Assembly (NCBI RefSeq): GCF_014356525.2
Contig: NC_052507.1
Span: forward strand, 5,520,561 to 5,584,560
Source: Nilaparvata lugens
Lineage: Eukaryota; Arthropoda; Insecta; Hemiptera; Delphacidae
Direction: 5' to 3'
Length of the DNA: 64,000 bases
The notes beneath the pieces are model-generated. The model did not search any database. It worked only from the letters and a program-made list of their open reading frames with translations, and had not been told where the DNA came from. The position numbers were made by a program, and so were the translations under genes. Below, one piece after another: positions 55,571 to 64,000 of the stretch; position 1 is the stretch's first letter; every line of letters begins with the position of its first letter.

Positions 55571-56454
55571 ATTTAATATAAGACATTTAATGAAAAATAT
55601 CGGGGACCGAGCTTCACTCTGGAGTACAAAAGCATAAAAAATGTGTTACGAAAGTAGAAATTATAATAACATTCATACAGAAATGTTCTATCTAATCACA
55701 GTAAATCGAGATTAATTCCCAGAGGAATGCAAAAATTTCCCTCACAAAGGCCCAGTTGCACAAAAGCTGGTTAATTTGTAATCCTGAATGATTTCACGTG
55801 AACCAAATCAGAGAAGACCATTTCAAAAAGATGGATCTACTGGAATTAATCAGGATTGAAAATAATCCGGCTTTTTTGCAAGCGACACTAAGTACCTAAT
55901 CGAATGCAGGGGTGCCCAGCCCCCCCAAGGGCAATGGCGCAAGCCCCCCCCAATTCAAGTGTAATGCCCCCCCCAAAGTACCCCAATACCCAACCCTTTA
56001 GTTTTCAACATTAGTCAGTGTATGACAATAAAATTCACATCTTACATTCTAATCTTCTAAATGACATTATTTACCTTTGGTCTTGTGAGGAGTTCTTTCT
56101 GTTTTCATAATATTGTAAAAATATATACCATCGTTCCTTATCTCTTTTAAAATAGAAATAAAGTATCTTTTTGATATCATTTTTGAGACTAGCAGTGCAC
56201 CCGTTCTTGTTCGGGAGGACTAGAAAGTACTAAATTACATCAGGAAAAACTACATGACAAATATTTTAATAGGATATTGAAAGATAAGTAAGGCTGGCTT
56301 TGCTTTTTAAATGTTAAGGTTACTTAAAAAAATTTGAATAATAATATAATTGATAATTCTTTATTGCATAGCAATTTTGGTACCTAAACATTCATACAAA
56401 TTTGGAACGATTTTATTCATACAATATATAATGTCGGCAAGCTTAGGTATTCTA

Positions 56455-56937
56455 AATCCTATAATATAAAACGAGCGATTTCTGTTGAGATGTTTTGATG
56501 TTTAAATGTTTAGATGTTTATGTTTGTATTTCACCGGAACTCGAAAACGGCTCTAACGATTCTCACGAAATTTAGAACATAGTAGGTTTATAATATAAAA
56601 ATTCGATTGCACAAGGTTTCATCCCTGGGGAAACTCGCTGAAGGACATTGAAAGAATTTATCAATTTCAATCCTGATTAGTTCCAGTAGAACCAATCAGA
56701 TAAGCTATCTTCTTGAGATGGTCTTCTGTGATTTGTTTCGTGAAATTAATCAGGATTAATTTAACATGCTTTTGTGAGAGAAATTTTTGCATTCCTCTGG
56801 GAATCAATCTCAATCCACTGTGATTGGATAGAACCTTTCTGTATGAACTATGAATATTTATTATAATTTCTTCTTTCGTAATAATTTTTATATGCTTTTG
56901 TAGGTACTCCAGAGCGGAGCTCGGTGCCCCGATATTT
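56455..56937 (-). mobile_element. Element A copy 4, inside the hAT element
   Basis: On the plus strand it runs from aatcctataatataaaacga through aactcgaaaacggctctaac to agcggagctcggtgccccga. It includes a reduced TTGCACAAAAG MITE. Confidence 0.7.
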
Positions 56938-57103
56938 ATCATAAATTGGAACAGGTTGTCACTGATGTTGTGTTGTTGGTAGTATTTACTTTTTAACATC
57001 ACAGGAGTAAATAGCACAAGTCGAAATCTTTAAATGGTTTGGTTTTTGGAATAAAGATATCATCTGAACAAGTACATTTTGTAAATTCTATTTATTAATA
57101 CCA

Positions 57104-57828
57104 AATATCGGGGCACCGAGCTTTGCTCGTTATTTATTCATTGATAAACAGGGACTCAATTCTTTAAATGATTGGGGAAGGACTAACAGGCACAGCCCAA
57201 AACTGTTTCTTCCCCGAATTTTGATTTATACACTATAAAACTTATAGTTGGAATATTTAATATTCCAAAAAGTAGGATACACTTGAATTCAAGTGAAATT
57301 TTTAGTCCAAATATTTGAAAACATAAAACTTCTAATTTGGATTGTTTACATACCAAATAGAATAACAAAAATAACACTCACTAATCACTTAGAACTGTAA
57401 AATAATGATTAACTTTGAATATTAAGATATATACCATCTCATGTCAACAAATCAGATTACTGTATTTTGATCGAGTCAATTAAAATTTCTAGATTTCTCG
57501 CGAGATACGATAAGCTAATTGATTACACAGCTGATCTCCCACACAGGCACACGCATCTTCTGTTATCGACAGACGACGAATTCATCATCAATTTTTCCTA
57601 GGATGAATTATCCTTTTCATGTCCTTCAGGGAGTTACCTCAGGGATGAGACCTAGTGCAATCGAATTTTGATATCATAAACCTACTACATTCTGAATTTA
57701 GTGAAAATCGTTAGAGCCGTTTCCGAGATCCGTTGAACATAAATAACCATATAACCAGATAGCCAGATTTATAAAAATAGAAAAATATAAACAGATATAT
57801 AGAAATTGCTCGCTTAATATAATAGGAT
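57104..57828 (+). mobile_element. Element C (long relative of A), inside the hAT element
   Basis: tatcggggcaccgagctttg is followed by ggcacagcccaaaactgttt, then the common A tail ending attgctcgcttaatataata, then gga. It matches the reverse of 13260-13815. Confidence 0.7.
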
Positions 57829-57860
57829 AACAACTTATCAAATCAAATCAAATTTGACTT

Positions 57861-59582
57861 ATAGTCCAGTCAAATGGTCGTTTTTCAGGAACCAGCCCCG
57901 AAAGAATTTTTTTCTATGGTTCTATATGTATTTTGGGGCGCTGAATTCTAATCTGAAATTTGCTGACACGCAAGAGGGCGACTTCACCCCCAAAATTTTG
58001 GACTTTTTTAAGTTTTCCATTTAATCTCGAGAACCTTGAATTTTTCGAGAAAAAGCATTCTCTATATAACATTAAAGATAATTAAATTTCCAATGAATTG
58101 AGAGGTAGCGCAGGACTACTTCTTGGATTTTTTATCTGAAGTGTTCCAAGATACGCAACTTTAATGTGCGAGAAATTTGTGATATTTCCCCCATTTTCAC
58201 AGTTTCGCATATGCAACGGTGCGTATCTTGTGGAACACATCAGATAAAAAATCCAAAAGTAGTCGATGCTGTGATGAATTTTCTCCTCTTTTCACTCCCA
58301 TAAATTATACTTCTGTTTCCAATACCGTTAAAAAGTTACAGCCAATTGAATGATTAGGTATCTTTATCTTCTAATTTTTCTTGCGATTTTACTGTTATTA
58401 AAGAGTCTCTAAAATGAGTACAATACATGATAGAAACTTGCGATTGGTCTTAAATGAGAGAAAATTTCATGCTCTATAAGCTGAGTTGTCTTAAATTGAT
58501 CTTGAATTATTGTTTATATCGAAAAACTGTCAAGACTGTGAAAATAAGAAAAATATCGCAAATTTCTTGATTTTTGAAATAAACGTATCTTACTTCACGA
58601 TTATATTTTTACAAAAATCATTCACATCCCATAAAAGAGGAGATTCTTTTCTTCAAATCAAGACCAAGTATCATTTTGAGTTACCGAGACACACAGTTGT
58701 GAGTATAGAAATCGGTCATTTTTCTATGCATTGAAATATGGGCTGAAATACACTAAAGGAGGAATTTCCTATTCTCTTAACAAATTTTAGTGACATGATA
58801 CATGATTTTCAACCGCCTTGACGTGCTGATATGAACGAGTACGAGGAGATGTGATCATTCAGTCAAAAGTCATAAGTGATTAAAGTTTTGATCCTGGACG
58901 TATCCTTATGTGTGCCCCCCACTAGGAAATACTGAAATCTTACGAGTGATTATCATAGAACATAACCCTCGTAAGGTGATTTCAGCCGAAATGTGTTTCT
59001 TTTTTGTTAGGAAGGCCATGAAAAGGTATTATAATGAAAATTTGAATTTTGGATGTAGGACATGATTTTTTATTTTTGGGTTATTCCCCCTCCCACCACT
59101 ACTAAATTCAAAAATACCTAAGGAATTTTGTTCAGAATTAATATTGTTAATTCACGTGATGTGTGGATTTCTATCATTACTAGAAAAAGATCCTAGTTGT
59201 ATAGGGTAGAAGTGGTAGGTTTGCATAATTTTGGAAACCCCTTAAAAAAATACCCCTTTTTTTGAAAACTCTTAGCTCTGGAATCAAAAATCGTGGAGTC
59301 CTGCGCGACCACTCAATTTATTGAAAATTTTATTATGTTTTCTATTTTAAATATAAATTCAATTATCTTTAATGTTATATAGAGAATGCTTTTTCTCGAA
59401 AAATTCAAGGCTCTCGAGATTAAATGGAAAACTTAAATAAGTCCAAAATTTTGGGGGTGAAGCCGCCCTCTGGCGTGTCAGCAAATTTCAGATTAGAATT
59501 CAGGGCCCCAAAATACATATAGAACCGTCGCGAAAAATTCTTTCGGGCTGTTTCCTGAAAAACAACTATTTGACTGGACTAT
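57861..59582. mobile_element. Fold-back element with ~270-285-bp inverted ends, inside the hAT element
   Basis: The left arm 57861-58132 (atagtccagtcaaatggtcg, tgctgacacgcaagagggcg, gagaaaaagcattctctata) pairs with 59298-59582 (tatatagagaatgctttttc, cgccctctggcgtgtcagca, ctatttgactggactat). A second inverted pair lies inside (58121-58172 / 58220-58262: cagataaaaaatcc type). A relative fragment is at 46130-46310. No coding is recognised. Confidence 0.85.
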
Positions 59583-60165
59583 TATACAAAACAGAAAAAA
59601 AGTAATAAAGCATTACACTAATTACTTTATAACTGTGTGGTCAATAGGGTGTAAATTTGAAAGATTGAAATTTGCTTCATTTGATATTTTTCACAAATTT
59701 TTGACAAGAGAAGTTTTTTCTCCTGTCAAATTCACTAGAGTTTGCGATGTTTATAATTGCATTCTCATTTCAGAGACATTAATATCATCATGAAACGCCT
59801 TCGAGATTAAAATAATTATTAGATTGAGATGTACATTACAATTTAACTTATCATTGTGCTTTTAAGAAAATTAAGTTGCAACAGCAAGGAAACTCAAAGG
59901 ACCATTGAAAATTAATTAAGCAAAGGAAATCAGAATAATAGTGGATGTTAAAGTTATAATTTATTTTTGTCAAAGATTTACCTTCAAACTCATAGGCTTA
60001 GAATTACTAAATTTCCTGCATACAAAATATCATCAATTGTATTTTTTATGCTGTATATTGAGTTACACTTAGTAAAATATAACATTGTAAAGGTGGGAAA
60101 AAGTATTAAAATTAACTACATTAGGATAATATTTCTATTTAATACCTTGATTTTTTAGCCATGAT
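59583..60165. other. hAT interior, unassigned AT-rich DNA
   Basis: No repeat or transposase fragment can be identified. The 63-codon frame at 59967-60158 is hydrophobic and low in complexity. Confidence 0.4.
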
Positions 60166-60589
60166 TCAAAATGTTTACATAAAATATAAAAAAATCATGC
60201 CCCCCCCAAAAATGTTGATGGCGCAAATTGCGCCATGCCCCCCCCTTGTGGGCACCCCTGATCGAATGATTACAAAAGTTCAACAGCTGAGTCATAATTT
60301 TGACACAGTCCCACACACATGAACTCGCTCACTCACTTCCATCACCAGCAGACGACGTAATAATTATTATCAGCTGTTTTTTCAAGGATGAATAATAATT
60401 ATCCTTTTAATGAGCTTCAGCGAGTTTTCCGAGGGATAAGACCTAGTGCAATCGAATCTTTATATTATAAAACTACTATGTTCTGAATTTCGTGAGATTC
60501 GTTAGAGCTGTTTTCGAGATCCAGTTAAATACAAACATATAAACATCTGAACATATAAACAGAAGTTGCTCGTTTAATAGTATAGGATT

Positions 60590-61012
60590 GCACATAAAAA
60601 ATACATCATTTATTAGGACAGAATACATTTATGCACAGATATGAGTTTCGAAAGCTACATGTGAGACTAACAATAGCTGAATTCGCCAACTTATAGACTG
60701 AACCTTCTCCAGTTGCACGAATAGTAAACATTTATATTAGCACACTGAATACCTACAAACTATTATAAGCCACAGTTTTTGTAGTTTATACATCATTGGG
60801 TCATTTTTTTTTTTGAAAACATCGTAAAAGGTCGGTATTAGAATTTCAAATGATGTACTAGTATAGTTTTTTCTTGGAATAGACCGTAACGCTTTGGAAA
60901 ATAACAAATACTTTATTCATGAGTTTCAAACCTTTACAATGAGAAATGTTTTGATTCGTTAATTCAAACATTGAAAAGTGTTTTTTTCTCAACGAATAAA
61001 ATATAATTGATC
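60590..61012. other. Unassigned AT-rich DNA
   Basis: Nothing recognisable. Confidence 0.4.
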
Positions 61013-61014
61013 TT

Positions 61015-61139
61015 TTTAAAGAAGAATGAACATTACATAGGATATACTGGTATTAGCTATCCTCTACAGAAGGCAGACAATAGGCAACATTGTTTTCCTA
61101 TCTTTCTCTGCTGCCATTGCAACGTGGACCTCACAATAA
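61015..61139 (+). mobile_element. MITE M1 right-end fragment
   Basis: agaatgaacattacatagga, gaaggcagacaataggcaac, then ctgccattgcaacgtggacc, then tcacaata. Confidence 0.75.
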
Positions 61140-61185
61140 CTGTGAGTTAGTCGTTTGAACGGAAGCTGACACATAGGGTGTGTGT

Positions 61186-61293
61186 GTAGGGCATGACCCT
61201 GACTACAAATAATGAATTCTATTCTCTTCAGAAAGATAGTAGACATCTCAAAGATGGTGTCTTTTACACAGTGTTTTATATAATAGGCTATAC
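61186..61293 (-). repeat. Inverted copy of the 53723-53823 segment
   Basis: gcatgaccctgactacaaat, gaagatagtagacatctcaa-type words and tataataggctatacaggg match the other copy in reverse. The 9-bp difference sits beside catctcaaagatggtgtc. Confidence 0.75.
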
Positions 61294-61422
61294 AGGGTGG
61301 GTGATAAGTCCGAGAACAGCTTAATATCGCATAAACAAAGGTAATTTGATGGTGGGTGTGATTGGGGATCCTACTCAAATTGAAAATACTCTTTTACTAT
61401 GACTTCAAAAGTCTGGTCCTAC

Positions 61423-61497
61423 CAGATTTGAACGTTTTTGGTCCGGTAAATTTTTAGTTTTGCGAGTGAGTGCCATTTCGGTTTTATATATATATAG
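61423..61497 (+). repeat. Second copy of the (GTCA)n-type element, array absent
   Basis: gatttgaacgtttttggtcc, then ttagttttgcgagtgagtgc, ending ttttatatatatatag. Compare 7290-7436. Confidence 0.6.
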
Positions 61498-61511
61498 AAA
61501 AACAAAACATT

Positions 61512-61587
61512 TGTCAGTTTTGTGTGAGGGTGAGCATACCTGACTGGCAATTAGGAGGTATACCGGGTTCGATTCCCAGGCTGACAA
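61512..61587 (+). tRNA. tRNA-like cloverleaf, possible anticodon GGC
   Basis: The 76-nt sequence folds with acceptor tgtcagt/gctgaca (one G-U), D stem tgtg/cata, anticodon stem cctga/ttagg around the loop ctggcaa, variable loop aggta, and T arm around ttcgatt (one mismatch). The B box GGGTTCGATTCCC is perfect. The loop would give anticodon GGC (Ala). The A box is poor (no G10 or A14), and no T-run follows directly. It may be a pseudogene, a SINE head or a divergent tRNA. Confidence 0.4.
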
Positions 61588-61895
61588 ATAATATTTGAAT
61601 AGTAGCGCTCATCGAATTTCCATCTAGCTGTTTACTTTGTTAATATTTGCAGTAACAGAAGTCTTCGCGGTGTTTTACAGCATTTAATTTGGATTTTCTT
61701 TTGATAATAATTAAAAATTAAAAAATCAAAGTACCTTTCATTCAACTTAATTTTATTTAGTGAGAAATAAAATAAAGTTGAAAAGTGGTTCTTTGATTTT
61801 TGTAATTTTTACATAAATGCAAGTAGCCTTTACCAAGAAAGGAGTTTTTATATTATATTATTTCCACCATCTGATGAGCAGTGTAGTTATCCTAA

Positions 61896-62042
61896 GGGCC
61901 AAGCCATATGAGGCGTTTTCAAACGAGTTGGCAGAGCAGGAAGCTGATTGGTTAGGCGTTCGGGAATCAGCTGATAATCAGCCGATCGGAGAGCTTCCTG
62001 CCCTGCCGACTCGACTGGAAACGTCTGATGTGGCTTGGCCCC
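61896..62042. mobile_element. Fold-back MITE, GGGCCAAGCCATATGAGG ends
   Basis: gggccaagccatatgaggcg and tctgatgtggcttggcccc are inverted, as are gcagagcaggaagctgatt / gagagcttcctgccctgc, with cagctgataatcagccgatc at the centre. It is about 147 bp. Confidence 0.8.
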
Positions 62043-62940
62043 AACTCATAGCCTGATATACTTCGAGGGGAACAAGCTTCATTAATGGTTTAGTTGTGTG
62101 TGAGATGAGAGGCAATTTTTCATACATTTCTGAGTGACAAATGCAGCTTTCTTGAACTACCTAGTTTTCAAGTAGAACAGACTTCGTCATGATAATAATT
62201 CATTTTATAATGAGAGTTAAATTGAACAGTTCAATCGTCATTCAATTATTTGAATTGATAGTACTTCCTAGCTGAATGATTCAATAAAAAATTGCTTGGT
62301 TGCCTGTAAAGTCGGTATACGGGCGAAAGTTTTACGTGACAACGACTTTGAGTGGTAAAATAATTTTAATGTGAATATTCATTCGTATAGTAGGAAGAAG
62401 GATGAAATAATAGTGACAATTTAAAACATTTATTTATACAAAGAATTATATTTAAAACATTAATTTATACAAAGAATCTCGCACTGAACCACAACATTGT
62501 GATTCTGATTACTACAACATAACCTATTCACTTATGCATGATTATGTGATTATGCATTATTGTGATTACTACAACATAGCCTATTCACTTATTCACCTAA
62601 GCAGGCGCAGTCGCAGAAGATTGCTTGCGGTGCCTGCGCAGGTTGACTGCTCCGTTTCACTCTCTCTCCAGGTGAATGCCTTCGGGTTGCTCGCCACTGC
62701 TCCTATTCGTGCTCTTTCCAGACGACCGTGAACCGAAACGAACGCTCTCACTCGCTCTCATTGTGAGCGCATAACGTGGGAATGTAACACAGTTTCTTGA
62801 AGTGTCACCCGGCAAACCAATTTATAAGACGTTGTCACGTCAAAAGTATCTGATATTGTGCCGCCTATCAGAGACTTATTGGTTGATTGAGATGTAGATA
62901 ATGTCAATTGGTTTTTATTCAGCTTGAAAAACGTTTAGCC
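62043..62940. other. Unassigned DNA with a GC-richer patch
   Basis: 62600-62765 is GC-richer (gcaggcgcagtcgcag and gcctgcgcaggt are near-inverse). A 65-codon frame crosses it without a recognisable product. It could be a promoter or first exon of a gene lying to the right, but nothing proves that. Confidence 0.3.
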
Positions 62941-63555
62941 TATAATGAGATCCACGTTATAATGGCAGTGAAGAAAGATAGGAGAACAACGTTGCCGATC
63001 CTCTGTCTTGTCAATGCCTTCTATAGACTGTAGCTGATACAGGTTTATTGATGTAATATTAACTGTTCATTCTCGTTGATTATGGATTTTTGCAAAACTC
63101 GCCAAAAATTGAAATCGCTCAAACTCTCAGGAATGATAATATTTGACGAGAGGAACAATAATATGTCATCACATTGACGAAATTCACTCCTACTCTTGAA
63201 TTATAAGCGTTTGAATATAAGTCATTTTTCTGATCTGAGAGTGGAGGACACATTTTATGTTTCAGTAGCTGATAAGGGTTTATTGATGTAATATTAACAG
63301 TTCACGTTTAAAATTAATCAATTATATTTTATCAAGCAATAAATTATAATTTTCAATAATTTCATAATAAATTATTATCTTAATCAAGATGAAATATTTT
63401 GTTAATCAATTATCAATATTCTACATTGCTACAAGACGATCTGGCACCAGTGCAAAGCGAGAAAGAGATAGCGCTATCCACTTTGTTGAATGATAGACAA
63501 GGATAGCAAAACATTGCTGATCAAACACTGTCATTATAACGTGGACCTCACTATA
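62941..63555 (-). mobile_element. MITE M1 with internal insertion/duplication
   Basis: It runs from tataatgagatccacgttat to ttataacgtggacctcacta, then tat, with the internal palindrome gatagcgctatc near 63468. The phrase gtagctgataggtttattgat-type occurs twice (63032 and 63268), bracketing about 200 bp of foreign sequence. Confidence 0.8.
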
Positions 63556-64000
63556 TTACCAAGATGTTCACATATATTTCGTCAATAACCTTTCAAGCAG
63601 ACCATACATAAATTTATTATCATTTTTCCAGAGATTTTCAATGAATAATTGGAAGTATGCTCTATTTAAAATAATATTATTTTAGTTGAATTCATTCAGG
63701 TTTGTTTGTGATATAAATAAAAGTGAAATACATGAGTTTCAAACTTATTTAATGATAATTAGAATAATGAAACCGTTCACAATAATTATGTCACATATTT
63801 GATTGCAACAGGGAAAAACTTTTATATCATCTACAAGAAAGTAATACCTTACCGTTATCTATTGATTAAAATATCATCCATCAAAAAATTGAACTCTCTT
63901 CAAAAATCTATGTTATAGGCTATTCTATTTAAATATTTCATTAATAACTTTTTCATATCATAAGAAGATAATACTAGTGTCTCTTCTTCTCAAGTTTAAA
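63556..64000. other. Unassigned AT-rich DNA to window end
   Basis: Nothing recognisable. Confidence 0.4.

Larger units (their letters stand above)
55907..60260. mobile_element. hAT-type element, 4.35 kb, perfect 8-bp target duplication
   Basis: The ends are caggggtgcccagccccccc and ggggggcatgg-type DNA finishing tgggcacccctg. CAGGGGTG ends are typical of hAT elements. ATCGAATG occurs at 55899-55906 and 60261-60268, a perfect 8-bp duplication. Subterminal C runs and the word ggcgcaa are mirrored at both ends. No transposase with a recognisable BED or dimerisation region is present. The interior is occupied by other elements, so the copy is non-autonomous. Confidence 0.9.
55597..60589 (+). mobile_element. 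Element A copy 3, split by a hAT element
   Basis: The left part 55597-55906 runs from atcggggaccgagcttcact through the TTGCACAAAAG MITE to agtacctaatcgaatg. The right part 60261-60589 resumes atcgaatgattacaaaagtt and ends agttgctcgtttaatagtat, then agga. Joined, the order is the same as in copy 2 (24419-25056, reversed). Confidence 0.85.

Overview
This is an AT-rich, repeat-dense insect nuclear DNA window. The repeat style (many fold-back MITEs, Helitron-like non-autonomous elements, LINE tails ending in simple repeats) and the insect-like gene structure suggest a hemipteran, perhaps a planthopper. That placement is an impression from the sequence, not a database match. One assembly gap of 100 N lies at 43901-44000.

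The only cellular gene I can defend is a plus-strand isopentenyl-diphosphate delta-isomerase (IDI, Nudix fold). It has two coding exons, 51598-51889 and 53969-54427, split by a 2.1-kb intron full of transposon debris. All expected metal and catalytic residues are visible. The first coding exon nevertheless carries a frame disruption near 51727, so the copy is either mis-assembled at that point or damaged.

Everything else is transposable-element and simple-repeat territory. 1-5000: a TIR element, an array of MITE ends, a minisatellite split by a LINE tail, and a duplicated segment. 5000-9060: a tRNA-like sequence, fold-back elements and a 134-bp tandem array. 9250-15500: GA-rich repeats mixed with LINE/SINE-like 3' ends, plus a pair of long direct repeats flanking an element that holds a 0.7-kb palindrome. 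16200-21140: nested Helitron-like elements and a (CA)n-bearing element inside a larger inverted repeat. 21700-32150: MITEs, fold-backs, a piggyBac-like MITE and a second (CA)n element. 32640-34320: CT-rich counterpart of the 9-15 kb region. 34860-42000: a LINE reverse-transcriptase fragment, an inverted pair of transposase fragments and a third (CA)n element. 42300-50000: a hAT-like MITE, the gap, and a four-deep nested element at 48228-49873. 50960-55020: the IDI locus. 55590-60590: a Helitron-like element split by a 4.35-kb hAT element with a perfect 8-bp target duplication. 61000-64000: MITEs and a tRNA-like cloverleaf.

The most informative signal is that repeated families serve as one another's empty sites. 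Comparing copies inside the window directly shows several insertions: a 280-bp retroposon with a 12-bp target duplication, a Harbinger-like MITE with a TWA duplication, and a (CA)n element inside another element. I found no CRISPR array, operon, phage or other new gene system.
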